Below are positions 40,637 through 49,210 of a stretch of DNA of 64,000 nucleotides, piece after piece. Location: assembly GCF_002019765.1 (NCBI RefSeq), contig NZ_KV917380.1, forward strand, positions 3,047,926 through 3,111,925, given 5' to 3'. Made by a program: the position numbers and the translations under genes. This DNA is from Shouchella oshimensis (lineage in GTDB: Bacteria; Bacillota; Bacilli; Bacillales; Bacillaceae_D). The notes under the pieces are model-generated. The model saw only the letters and a program-made list of their open reading frames with translations, was not told where the DNA came from and did not search any database. How positions within the stretch are numbered: position 1 is the first letter of the stretch; each line of letters opens with the position of its first letter.

Positions 40637-41977
40637 GTGCAATTAACGATAAAGGCAGAGGGAGAGCATGTTAACGTTTTATCACATTTGCTTGCAAAAA
40701 ACCCTTACCGCTTATATGAACGTGATGTGAATGGTCATCTCGTTCGGCTCTTTTTTTCGCATTTCTCAACGAACTTTGTTGAAGTGACCATCTTTGTTAC
40801 ACCTGATCCAATTGAATTGTCTCGTAATAGCGCACGATCCTTTGATATTACTTCTTATATCAATGATCGTGAATTTGCTGTGAGCAGTATCTTTTGCACG
40901 TTTCTTCGTTCAGCACTTGGTACCGCTCTAAATGGAAAGCCAAAGGATCCATACTTGCCATGGGTTGACCATCCATTTTCGTTTGAATTTTCATTCGGAC
41001 CATTGGCTAGTGCAACCAGTTTATCTCTTCTCAAACGTTTATTTGAACCCATCGGCTTCTCTGTGAGTACTCATTTTGCGGAACAAAAAGCGCCATTAAC
41101 TATAAAGGAAAAAAGCTCGGCTCAAATGATTACGTTAAAAGGTCGCACCACTCTACAAACAGGAATAAGACAGTTATTTGTTCTCATCCCTGTTCTTGAT
41201 GACTATAAACATTATTTTATTGATGAAAAAGAAATCGATAAAATGAAGCGTTATGGAGAAGGATGGCTTGATGATCATCCTGAACGTGCTTATATTTACG
41301 AAAAAGCGTTACGATTTAAAGCCATTTATGATCATACACAACAGAAAGGCGATCAACCAATAAAAGAAACGGTTATTCGATTAAACGATAGGCGTTATGA
41401 AACGATTATTCAGAAAGTCTCCGACTTAGAAAAAAAAGCGAGTGTTGTAGACCTTGGTTCCGGTGAGGGAAAATTAACAGTGAAATTAGGCTATGTAAAA
41501 GGAATTAAAGAGTTATTAGCGGTAGAGCCATCTGAAATGGCAATGACTCGTGCGTTAAGACAATTTACGAAACGCACGCAAGAATCGGATTTCCTTCAGC
41601 CAACTCCCATAAGAAGTTCTTTATTTTATTACGATAATCGTTTACAGAATAAAGACATCATTATCCTATGTGAAGTGATTGAACATATTGAAGAATATCG
41701 CTTACCAAAAATGATGAAGATGATCTTGACAAATTACCGTCCACATACACTTTTCATTTCGACACCGAATTATGAGTACAACCAGCTCTACAATATGGGT
41801 GATGGTTACCGTCATTCAGATCATCGCTTTGAGTGGACACGAGATCAGTTTCAAACATGGTGTAAGGAGAATAATACTGGCTTTTACGACCTAACGTTTA
41901 CTGGAATTGGGGAGGAACACGAGCAGTTTGGTCATCCTACTCAGCTATGTCACTTCCAAAGAAAGGAGACTGATTAA
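40637..41977 (+). CDS. hen1: 3' terminal RNA ribose 2'-O-methyltransferase Hen1
   Basis: 446 residues. The C-terminal half is the Hen1 methyltransferase: VVDLGSGEGKL (SAM motif near 272), then the metal-binding CEVIEHIEEYRL (near 350) and SDHRFEWTRDQF. The N-terminal half (1-240) corresponds to the bacterial Hen1 domain that supports Pnkp ligation. It marks the 3' end at a repaired RNA break with a 2'-O-methyl group to prevent recleavage. The start is GTG with AAAGGAGAG upstream. The pnkp start follows the stop directly (TAAATG). Confidence 0.92.
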   Translation: MQLTIKAEGEHVNVLSHLLAKNPYRLYERDVNGHLVRLFFSHFSTNFVEVTIFVTPDPIELSRNSARSFDITSYINDREFAVSSIFCTFLRSALGTALNGKPKDPYLPWVDHPFSFEFSFGPLASATSLSLLKRLFEPIGFSVSTHFAEQKAPLTIKEKSSAQMITLKGRTTLQTGIRQLFVLIPVLDDYKHYFIDEKEIDKMKRYGEGWLDDHPERAYIYEKALRFKAIYDHTQQKGDQPIKETVIRLNDRRYETIIQKVSDLEKKASVVDLGSGEGKLTVKLGYVKGIKELLAVEPSEMAMTRALRQFTKRTQESDFLQPTPIRSSLFYYDNRLQNKDIIILCEVIEHIEEYRLPKMMKMILTNYRPHTLFISTPNYEYNQLYNMGDGYRHSDHRFEWTRDQFQTWCKENNTGFYDLTFTGIGEEHEQFGHPTQLCHFQRKETD

Positions 41978-44563
41978 ATGGATGTTTATGTACCTTATGC
42001 TGGCATTATACTCTGTGTCGGCCCATCCAACAGTGGTAAAACGACGTTGCTTCAGTCTTGGATCCAAACCCAACAAGTAAAATCATCTGAAGTTGTAAGC
42101 TCTGATGATTATCGTGAACGTGTTGGTGACTTACGCTTTCTTGATTGGAAAAATCGTCCAAGAGATGAGGCTAGTTCGTTAATGGAACAGTATCGAATCC
42201 AATCTACAGAGGCTTTCCAAACGATGGATGCCATTATTGAGTCAAGATGTCGCTTAAACAAGTTGACGATTGTGGACGCTACCCACCTTCATCCAAGTGA
42301 TCGTGAGCGCTACCGAAACATAGCACGCTCACACCATCTCCCTATTCTCACACTTGTTTTTCATACAAAGGAAGCCACTCTCCTTCTTCGAGATAGTGAA
42401 CGTGATGAACCTAGAGGCAAAAAACGTGTAAAGCAGCAACTTCAAACCTTTAAGCAACAGCTTCGCCTCCTAAAAAAAGAGCGTTACGCGAGATCCTATT
42501 CCATTTATGAAGACGAAACCGTTCGTCTCATTCGTCCAGTAACATCGCCAATTGAATTAGATGTTGGCAAAGGACTAGATATTGTCGGCGATATCCACGG
42601 ATGTTTCGATGAATTTCTTATTCTCTTGCATAAATTAGGCTATCAACAAAATACAGCAGGTTTTTATATCCACCCAGAAGGACGAAAGATTCTCTCATTA
42701 GGAGATATCATGAGTCGTGGCCCTAAATCGCTCCAAACCCTTCAATTTTTTTATAACCATATTCAGGCTGGCTTAGCGTATATGGTTGATAGCAATCATG
42801 GTTGGAAAATTGCTCGTTGGCTAGATGGGAAACAGGTTCAACTTACGCATGGTGACGACAAGGTAGAGCAGGAATTTCTTGCCTACGAACATGCACACGG
42901 TGTTGAGAAAGCAGCAAAGCTAAAAGAACAGCTAAAAGACCTATTACTCAAAGCCCCATCTCATTATGTATTGAAAAAAAATGGGGTAGCAACAGCAGTC
43001 TGTGTTCATGCAGGCATACGAGATGAGTGGATTGGAAAGCAGTCTCATGAGATTAGTGATATCGCTAGATATGGTGAAACAGACGGTTTTGATGACGCAC
43101 ATAAACCTATTCGTAAAGACTGGACCGTCCATCATAAGACGAGCCCTCTTATTATTTGGGGACATGATCCGCGGAAAAAAGCAATGACGGTAAATGGTAC
43201 CCTTAATATTGATCAGGGCGCTGTTTTTGGTGGTGAACTTACAGCGTTTCGTTATCCGGAAAGAGATCTCTTATCTGTAGACGTCGAAACCGACTATTCT
43301 AATGGGAATCACAACCCATTACATGAACTTGAAAAAGCACGATTTGCTGTACCGAACATCGCTAAATACATTCACGGTTACACTACGTCCACTGAGTTAT
43401 TTGGTGACATCCATATAGGGGAGGAACATGTGATACCAGCTTTTGACGCCCTATCCCATGTCACTTTACCATTAGAAGATCTAGTCTACATTCCTCCAAC
43501 CATGAGTCCAACACCATTGCCATCGTCGTTAGAGGGGTATTTAGAACACCCACAAGAAGCCATTGACTACTATCAGCAAAAGGGAATCACACGAATGGTT
43601 GCTGAAAAGAAGCATATGGGGAGTCGAGCTGTTTTGCTTTTGTTTAAAACAAAGGAAGCTGCCTTGTCCTATATTGACCGACCAAGCCTTGGTGTTATTT
43701 ATACTAGAAAAGGTAGAGCTTTTTTTGATAAAACGACAGAACAAGCTATTCTTGAACAGCTTAACAAGGATTTACAGTCCTACTTTGAAGAGCACCATAC
43801 GGATTTTGTTCTTTTAGACGCTGAAATAATGCCTTGGAATTTAAAAGCAAAAGAGCTTATTAGTAAACAGTATGCGCATGTAGCTGAAAACGCTCGGTTA
43901 GATCGAATGCAGCTCCTTTCAAAATTGCTATCAAATAGCTTGGATCATGACCTCTCTAAATGGGTAAGTGAATTTGAAAAGAAGCTGAAACATGCAAACA
44001 TCTTTGAAGAAGTTTATCAAAACTATTGTTGGGAAGTAGAGAACTTAGAGGGGATACAAATTGCTCCCTTTCATGTGTTAGCTCATCGTAATCGGTCATT
44101 CTTTGATCAACCCCATACTTGGCATATGGAGCAAAATCAGCTATTTTCAGAGCTCTCCCCTTTATTTGTACAGACGGAATGGAAATTAATTGATTCGGAT
44201 ACTTCTGCGGCTGAAGTCATCTCTTGGTGGGAAGCTCTAACAGAAGACGGTCAAGAAGGCATCATTATTAAACCCGAATCCTTTATTTGTAAACAAAAAG
44301 GTAAACTCATTCAGCCTGCAATAAAAGTTCGTGGACAGAAATACCTTCATATCATTTATGGGATGGATTACTTAGAGCCAAAAAACCTTGAGCGATTGAA
44401 AAAACGGAACAGCGCTAAAAAGCAGAAGCTCGCCTTAAGAGAATTTTCACTCGGAATTGAAGCGGTTAATCGATTTGTTGCTGGCGAATCGGTTGAACGA
44501 GTGCACGAATGTGTTCTCGCTACATTGGCACTTGAAAGTGATCCCGTTGATCCTCGTTTGTAA
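41978..44563 (+). CDS. pnkp: Polynucleotide kinase-phosphatase (bacterial Pnkp)
   Basis: 861 residues, the end-healing and sealing enzyme of bacterial RNA repair. The N-terminal 5'-kinase domain has the P-loop GPSNSGKTTL (near 15). A calcineurin-like 2',3'-phosphatase follows, with GDIHGCFDEF (near 203), GDIMSRGP and SNHGW; the last usually reads NHD/NHE in phosphoesterases. The C-terminal ligase-type adenylyltransferase has the nucleotidyl lysine in EKKHMGSRA (near 545) and a late EGIIIKP motif. It works with Hen1, encoded just upstream (RBS AAAGGAGA in the hen1 end). Length fits the family. Confidence 0.92.
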   Translation: MDVYVPYAGIILCVGPSNSGKTTLLQSWIQTQQVKSSEVVSSDDYRERVGDLRFLDWKNRPRDEASSLMEQYRIQSTEAFQTMDAIIESRCRLNKLTIVDATHLHPSDRERYRNIARSHHLPILTLVFHTKEATLLLRDSERDEPRGKKRVKQQLQTFKQQLRLLKKERYARSYSIYEDETVRLIRPVTSPIELDVGKGLDIVGDIHGCFDEFLILLHKLGYQQNTAGFYIHPEGRKILSLGDIMSRGPKSLQTLQFFYNHIQAGLAYMVDSNHGWKIARWLDGKQVQLTHGDDKVEQEFLAYEHAHGVEKAAKLKEQLKDLLLKAPSHYVLKKNGVATAVCVHAGIRDEWIGKQSHEISDIARYGETDGFDDAHKPIRKDWTVHHKTSPLIIWGHDPRKKAMTVNGTLNIDQGAVFGGELTAFRYPERDLLSVDVETDYSNGNHNPLHELEKARFAVPNIAKYIHGYTTSTELFGDIHIGEEHVIPAFDALSHVTLPLEDLVYIPPTMSPTPLPSSLEGYLEHPQEAIDYYQQKGITRMVAEKKHMGSRAVLLLFKTKEAALSYIDRPSLGVIYTRKGRAFFDKTTEQAILEQLNKDLQSYFEEHHTDFVLLDAEIMPWNLKAKELISKQYAHVAENARLDRMQLLSKLLSNSLDHDLSKWVSEFEKKLKHANIFEEVYQNYCWEVENLEGIQIAPFHVLAHRNRSFFDQPHTWHMEQNQLFSELSPLFVQTEWKLIDSDTSAAEVISWWEALTEDGQEGIIIKPESFICKQKGKLIQPAIKVRGQKYLHIIYGMDYLEPKNLERLKKRNSAKKQKLALREFSLGIEAVNRFVAGESVERVHECVLATLALESDPVDPRL

Positions 44564-44570
44564 ATGACCA

Positions 44571-44600
44571 AACAGCCTCTCTTTTTCGAGAGGCTGTTCT
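44571..44600. terminator. Hairpin between pnkp and the binding lipoprotein gene
   Basis: AACAGCCTCTC pairs with GAGAGGCTGTT around TTTTTC; a CTTCT tail follows on the plus strand. It sits between convergent genes and probably serves both. Confidence 0.7.
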
Positions 44601-44607
44601 TCTACTA

Positions 44608-45462
44608 CTATTCAACACCTTCTAGCCATTCGCTCACTTTCTCTTGATTTTCCTCTACCCACTGCTTTGCTGCATCCTCTGGGTCCATCCCCTCTTCAGC
44701 AATTAACAGCATCACTTCATTCATATCATCTGCTGTCCAGTAAAACTGATCAAGAATACGGAAGGCATCAGGATCTTCCTCTTCTAACCCTTCTCGTACA
44801 ATCGTTCGAATTTCACCCTCTTCTGCATAAATCCCTTGCGGATCATCTAGAAAGCGCAAATCAAATGAATTAAATTTCCAATGAGGCTCCCAAGCTGTAA
44901 CAACAATCGGCTCTTCATTTTCGTAAGCATTTCGCAACTGTTGGGTCATAAAAGCATCTGTACTTAGCGTTTGCTCAATATCAAGATCATACGCATCAAT
45001 TACTTCTTCTGTTGCAATGGCAATCCCTGCACCTGCATCAATTCCGGTTATTTCTGCCACAATATCAGCATTCAATTCTTCAATACTTGTCACTTCCATG
45101 TATGTTGGAACAGCAAGTCCTGTTCGAGCGCCTTCAAGATTCGCACCTAAATCGACAATCTCATCTTGATAACGCTCATAATCTGCTTTCATGTCATCTG
45201 GTAACCAACCGGCCACGTGTCCATCAACACTCCCATCAGCCACACTTTGCCACATAATGGCTTGCTCTACAACAGTTAATGTGACATCATAGCCTGCTTG
45301 CTCTAACGCTTCTTTTATAACGTAGTTCGATGCAAGTTCTGAATCCCACGCAACATATGTTAATTCAATTTCCTTGTCCGATGAGGACTGACTTTCACTC
45401 TCACCACACGCGGCTAACGTGAGTGGTACAATAGCAATGATTGGCCAAAATCGTCTTTTCAA
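44608..45462 (-). CDS. Glycine betaine/choline-type ABC substrate-binding lipoprotein
   Basis: 284 residues of the OpuAC/ProX-type periplasmic-binding family. The signal peptide KRRFWPIIAIVPLTLAAC has lipobox LAAC. The mature part has ELTYVAWDSELASNYVIKEA and a tryptophan-rich pattern (AIMWQSV, VAGWLPD, TAWEPHWKF) matching the aromatic betaine cage. It is strongly acidic. The start is taken as TTG at 45462, seven bases after GGAGAG; upstream in-frame ATGs lack a ribosome binding site. No ATPase or permease gene is next to it. It is divergent from gbsR and has an operator-like site just after its promoter. Confidence 0.85.
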   Translation of the reverse strand: MKRRFWPIIAIVPLTLAACGESESQSSSDKEIELTYVAWDSELASNYVIKEALEQAGYDVTLTVVEQAIMWQSVADGSVDGHVAGWLPDDMKADYERYQDEIVDLGANLEGARTGLAVPTYMEVTSIEELNADIVAEITGIDAGAGIAIATEEVIDAYDLDIEQTLSTDAFMTQQLRNAYENEEPIVVTAWEPHWKFNSFDLRFLDDPQGIYAEEGEIRTIVREGLEEEDPDAFRILDQFYWTADDMNEVMLLIAEEGMDPEDAAKQWVEENQEKVSEWLEGVE

Positions 45463-45490
45463 CTTGCATCTCTCCATTTCTTTTTGTAAA

Positions 45491-45522
45491 ATTTGTTTAG
45501 AACGATTTAAACGAATTAAATT
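45491..45522. promoter_or_regulatory. Candidate GbsR operator (site 2)
   Basis: ATTTGTTTA, eight bases, TAAACGAATTAAAT. It contains the inverted pair GTTTA-N8-TAAAC. It begins two bases beyond the -10 of the lipoprotein gene promoter, so a bound repressor would cover the transcription start. Matches sites at 61-93 and 46308-46337. Confidence 0.6.
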
Positions 45523-45524
45523 CA

Positions 45525-45552
45525 ATCGTAACATAGCTACTTGATCTGTCAA
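45525..45552 (-). promoter_or_regulatory. Promoter of the binding lipoprotein gene
   Basis: TTGACA (-35), 16 bp, TACGAT (-10) on the minus strand. A near-consensus cre-like sequence, TGTAAGCGTTTTTG, lies just upstream of it (45554-45567, minus strand). Confidence 0.6.
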
Positions 45553-45569
45553 ACAAAAACGCTTACACT
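45541..45569 (+). promoter_or_regulatory. Possible gbsR promoter
   Basis: TTGATC (-35), 17 bp, TACACT (-10) on the plus strand, overlapping the divergent promoter. Hexamers are only moderate matches. Confidence 0.35.
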
Positions 45570-45608
45570 TTTTCCTAAGATCTAGCTATTGATAAGGAGA
45601 CGTCAAAC

Positions 45609-46166
45609 ATGGATAAAGAACAAGCTCGAGAAGAACTTGATCGTATACACGCAATTATAAAAGACGGCATTGCTGATACAATGGATATTTACGGCGTAAA
45701 TCGTTCCATTGGACAATTATATGCTACCCTATACTTGAGTGACGACCCTATGAATTTAAATGAACTTCGGGATGAACTTGGTATGAGTAAAGGTAGTATG
45801 AGTATTGGGGTTCGCAAGTTATTAGATGAAAATATCATTCATCGAGTTTATCGCAAAGGAGAACGAAAAGATCTATACGAAGCGGAACAGGACTTCTTCC
45901 AGTTCTTCACTTCTTTTTTCACTCGCCGCTGGGAACGAGAGCGCGATGTCAATATGGCAGCCATAAAAGAAGCTATTCCCTATTACAAAGAACTCATTGA
46001 GAATGAAAAAGTGCCTGAAGAGATTCGCGCTGAAGCTTCATTTACCTTAGATAAAATCCATTCCTCTCTTGCCTATTATGAGTTTCTTGATATGCTTGTC
46101 ACCCAATTTCGAACAGGTAATCTAGCGAAAGAACTTGTTGAAAAATATAAAGACGCGAATAAATGA
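45609..46166 (+). CDS. gbsR: Choline-responsive repressor GbsR
   Basis: 185 residues, MarR/GbsR family. The winged helix contains YGVNRSIGQLYATLYL, LRDELGMSKGSMSIGVRKLL and KGERKDLYEAEQDFFQFF. In B. subtilis GbsR represses gbsAB and opuB and is relieved by choline. ATG follows AAGGAGA. It lies between the divergent betaine-binding lipoprotein gene and gbsAB, and both flanking promoters carry the same operator-like sequence. It is a paralogue of the regulator at 206-748. Confidence 0.93.
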   Translation: MDKEQAREELDRIHAIIKDGIADTMDIYGVNRSIGQLYATLYLSDDPMNLNELRDELGMSKGSMSIGVRKLLDENIIHRVYRKGERKDLYEAEQDFFQFFTSFFTRRWERERDVNMAAIKEAIPYYKELIENEKVPEEIRAEASFTLDKIHSSLAYYEFLDMLVTQFRTGNLAKELVEKYKDANK

Positions 46167-46186
46167 GTTCTGCAAATAGTGTACGT

Positions 46187-46230
46187 AAAGATGAATTTCC
46201 TAGCTTGAGGATATTCATCTTTTTTATCTT
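46187..46230 (+). terminator. gbsR terminator
   Basis: AAAGATGAAT pairs with ATTCATCTTT, extended inside by TCCT/AGGA, followed by TTTATCTT. It separates gbsR from gbsAB. Confidence 0.7.
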
Positions 46231-46270
46231 GCTGAAAAAAAGATCCGATACAGCAGCAGGCTCTTTTCCT

Positions 46271-46299
46271 TTGACATTAAAAAAAGACAATGATAGAGT
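46271..46299 (+). promoter_or_regulatory. gbsAB promoter
   Basis: TTGACA (-35), 17 bp, TAGAGT (-10), about 57 bp upstream of the gbsA start. Confidence 0.65.
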
Positions 46300-46307
46300 T
46301 AGTTTGT

Positions 46308-46337
46308 ATTAATCGTTTAAAATATATTAAACAAAAT
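46308..46337. promoter_or_regulatory. Candidate GbsR operator (site 3)
   Basis: Read on the minus strand it is ATTTTGTTTA-N8-TAAACGATTAAT; GTTTA-N8-TAAAC is again an 18-bp inverted pair. It lies between the gbsA promoter and gene, beginning about at the transcription start, a position suited to a roadblock repressor. Confidence 0.6.
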
Positions 46338-46355
46338 GAAAGGTGGTTATTTGCT

Positions 46356-47828
46356 ATGCACGTCCAGCTGTTCATTAATGGAAAATGGGTAGATGCAGAA
46401 AACCAACAGACTCGCTCAATCATTAATCCATTCAATCAAGAATCGATTGCCACTGCTGCAGAAGGAACGAAAAACGATGCAGTACGGGCTATTCATGCAG
46501 CAAGAACGGCATTTGATGAAGGGAATTGGCCACATATACCAGCAAGTGAACGAGGAGAAATGGTTCGTCTTGTTGGTCAAAAAATTAAAGATCAGCGTGA
46601 GGAACTCGCTCATTTAGAAACGTTAGATACTGGCAAGACGCTAGAAGAAAGTCTAGGCGATATGGATGATATTGCAAACGTATTTTTCTACTTTTCCGGA
46701 CTCGCCGATAAAGATGGCGGTGAAATCATTGAAAGCCCTATCCCTGACTCGACTAGTAAAGTTGTTCGTGAACCGATCGGTGTTTGCTCGCAAATTACAC
46801 CATGGAACTATCCATTACTTCAAGCGGCATGGAAGTTAGCACCTGCTTTAGTAGCAGGAAATACACTTGTTATGAAGCCAAGTGAACTAACGCCTCTCAC
46901 TACAGCAAAAGTGTTTGAGTTCTTTGAAGAAGTAGGATTCCCAGATGGTGTTGTTAACCTTGTACTAGGAACAGGTACAGAAGTCGGTTCCGTTTTATCC
47001 GAAAGCCATAATGTTGACCTTGTTTCGTTTACAGGAGGAATTGAGACAGGTAAGAAAATCATGCAAGCAGCAAGTGGCAATGTAAAAAAGATTGCCCTTG
47101 AACTAGGCGGTAAAAACCCAAACATAGTGTTCGCTGATGCAGACTTCGCTACAGCGGTTGACCAAGCTTTAAATGCCGTTTTCTTCCATGCTGGGCAAGT
47201 ATGTTCTGCTGGCTCTAGACTGCTAGTTGAGGAGTCGATTCATGATGAATTTGTTCATGCATTAATTGAGCGTACTAAGCGCATTAAACTAGGAAACGGT
47301 TTTGATGAAAGTACCGAATCTGGTCCCTTAATTTCTGCTGAACATCGATCGAAAGTAGAGCGTTACATTCAGATTGGATTAGATGAAGGCGCTACCCTTG
47401 CTGTCGGCGGCAAACGACCAGATGCCGATGAACTGAAAAACGGATTCTTTTTAGAGCCAACAATCTTTACAAACTGTAAGCATGATATGCGCATTGTGCA
47501 AGAGGAAGTTTTCGGTCCGGTATTAACCGTCGAAACGTTTACGTCAAAAGAAGAAGCGATCGCTAAAGCAAACGATACGATCTACGGATTAGCAGGAGCT
47601 GTCTTTACAGCCGATATTGATAAAGCTGAACACGTTGCCAGCAAATTGCGCATGGGTACTGTTTGGATTAACGACTTCCACCCTTATTTTGCACAAGCAC
47701 CTTGGGGCGGCTACAAACAATCTGGCTTCGGGCGTGAATTAGGCAAAATCGGATTAGAAGAATATACCGAAGTGAAACACATTTTCCGTAATAAACAGCC
47801 ACAACCAGTCAATTGGTTTCAATCTTAA
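46356..47828 (+). CDS. gbsA: Betaine aldehyde dehydrogenase
   Basis: 490 residues, equal to B. subtilis GbsA. It oxidises glycine betaine aldehyde to the compatible solute glycine betaine using NAD. Aldehyde dehydrogenase motifs are visible: QITPWNYPLLQAAWKLAPAL, the catalytic ELGGKNPNIVF glutamate region and the nucleophile Cys in FFHAGQVCSAGSRL. ATG at 46356 has AAAGGTGG nine bases upstream; an earlier in-frame ATG at 46290 lies at the promoter -10 region and is rejected. It is followed by gbsB after 31 bp. Confidence 0.95.
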   Translation: MHVQLFINGKWVDAENQQTRSIINPFNQESIATAAEGTKNDAVRAIHAARTAFDEGNWPHIPASERGEMVRLVGQKIKDQREELAHLETLDTGKTLEESLGDMDDIANVFFYFSGLADKDGGEIIESPIPDSTSKVVREPIGVCSQITPWNYPLLQAAWKLAPALVAGNTLVMKPSELTPLTTAKVFEFFEEVGFPDGVVNLVLGTGTEVGSVLSESHNVDLVSFTGGIETGKKIMQAASGNVKKIALELGGKNPNIVFADADFATAVDQALNAVFFHAGQVCSAGSRLLVEESIHDEFVHALIERTKRIKLGNGFDESTESGPLISAEHRSKVERYIQIGLDEGATLAVGGKRPDADELKNGFFLEPTIFTNCKHDMRIVQEEVFGPVLTVETFTSKEEAIAKANDTIYGLAGAVFTADIDKAEHVASKLRMGTVWINDFHPYFAQAPWGGYKQSGFGRELGKIGLEEYTEVKHIFRNKQPQPVNWFQS

Positions 47829-47859
47829 AAGACTAATACTAAAAGGAGCGATCTAATTT

Positions 47860-49071
47860 ATGAGTATGCACATGAAAGTTGAATCCATGTTAAGTTACCA
47901 CACGTTTGAAGTACCAACTGCTATAAAGCATGGCATTGGCGCTATTAAACACTTAGGAGAAGAGATAAAAGCATTCGGTTCAAAGAAAGTACTTCTTGTT
48001 ACAGATCCAGGAATCTACCAAGCTGGTGTAACAAAGCCAGTTGAAGACAGTTTAAAAGAAGCAGGTGTCAAGGTGGTCCTCTTTAATGAAGTAGAACCAA
48101 ACCCTCCGACAAAACTAATTGCTCGTGGTTCTGCCTTTTATTTAGAAAATGATTGCGATGGGCTTGTCGCTGTTGGTGGAGGATCTTCCATGGATACAGC
48201 AAAAGCGATCGGGGTTGAAGTGTCGCACGAAGGCTCTGTTCTTGATTATGAAGCTGCTGATGGCAAAAAACCGTTAGAGAACCGAATCCCTACACTAGCA
48301 ACCATTCCAACCACGGCTGGGACTGGTTCAGAAGTGACTCAGTGGGCGGTCATTACGGATGAAAAAAGAGAGTATAAGTTTAATACGGGCGGTCCATTAA
48401 TCGCTGCTCATCTAACCATTATCGATCCAGAACTTCACACATCAATGCCTCCACACGTTACGGCAATGACTGGCATTGATGCCATTGCTCATGCAGTGGA
48501 GTGCTATACCATGAAATATGCACAACCTGTAACCGATGCTGTTGCCCTTCTTGCCATTGAATATGCGGCTACGTACATTCGTCGCGCATTTTCAGACGGT
48601 GATGACCTAGAGGCACGTTATGGTATGGCTCAAGCAGCCATGTTAGCAGGCTTATCTTATGGCAGTGAATCAGCCGGAGCCGCTCACGCAATGAGTCAGT
48701 CGTTAGGTGGTATTGTACCAGTTGCCCATGGTCAATGTGTAGCAGCGATGATGGGACCAGTAATGGAGTTTAACTGGAAAGGTGCGCCAGGACGTTTTGC
48801 AAGGATTGCTCAAGCGTTTGGTATAAACACAGCTGACATGACAACAGAAGAAGCTGCAAAAGCCGCTGTTCAGTACATGTATGATCTTGTAGAAGAATTA
48901 GAAGTGCCGACACTTGAAGAACAAGGTGTTGATCCTAAGCAAGTGGATCGATGGGCTGAAGAAGCTTTAAAAGACCCACAAACCATTGGGAATCCTCGTG
49001 ATTTAACGAAAAAAGATTATGTATGGATTTACGAGCGTTGTTTTAATAACGTTCCAAGTACAGTGCGCTAG
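47860..49071 (+). CDS. gbsB: Choline dehydrogenase (type III alcohol dehydrogenase)
   Basis: 403 residues of the iron-containing alcohol dehydrogenase family. It oxidises choline to betaine aldehyde. Visible are GGGSSMDTAKAIGV (NAD binding), TIPTTAGTGSEVTQWAVI, and metal-binding residues in DAIAHAVECY and VAHGQCVAAMMGPVMEFN. ATG at 47860 follows AAAGGAG at 11 bases, slightly long. It forms an operon with gbsA ending at a strong terminator. Confidence 0.95.
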   Translation: MSMHMKVESMLSYHTFEVPTAIKHGIGAIKHLGEEIKAFGSKKVLLVTDPGIYQAGVTKPVEDSLKEAGVKVVLFNEVEPNPPTKLIARGSAFYLENDCDGLVAVGGGSSMDTAKAIGVEVSHEGSVLDYEAADGKKPLENRIPTLATIPTTAGTGSEVTQWAVITDEKREYKFNTGGPLIAAHLTIIDPELHTSMPPHVTAMTGIDAIAHAVECYTMKYAQPVTDAVALLAIEYAATYIRRAFSDGDDLEARYGMAQAAMLAGLSYGSESAGAAHAMSQSLGGIVPVAHGQCVAAMMGPVMEFNWKGAPGRFARIAQAFGINTADMTTEEAAKAAVQYMYDLVEELEVPTLEEQGVDPKQVDRWAEEALKDPQTIGNPRDLTKKDYVWIYERCFNNVPSTVR

Positions 49072-49098
49072 TCAAATGTACATCGTCTATAACCAACA

Positions 49099-49128
49099 CC
49101 CCTCTCATTCGTCTGAGAGGGTTTTTTT
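49099..49128 (+). terminator. gbsAB terminator
   Basis: CCCTCTCA pairs with TGAGAGGG around a 6-nt loop, followed by TTTTTTT. Confidence 0.9.
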
Positions 49129-49210
49129 GATCAATTGACTCTTTCTTAAAACTACTATACCGTATAAGAAAGCGCATACATTTCGCTTAAATAAGAAAGG
49201 TGGTTTTGCT

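Noticed and set aside
45463..45552. Longer betaine-binding protein from an ATG at 45552
   Set aside because: The extension would run through the predicted -10 and operator, and breaks the lipoprotein signal peptide layout.
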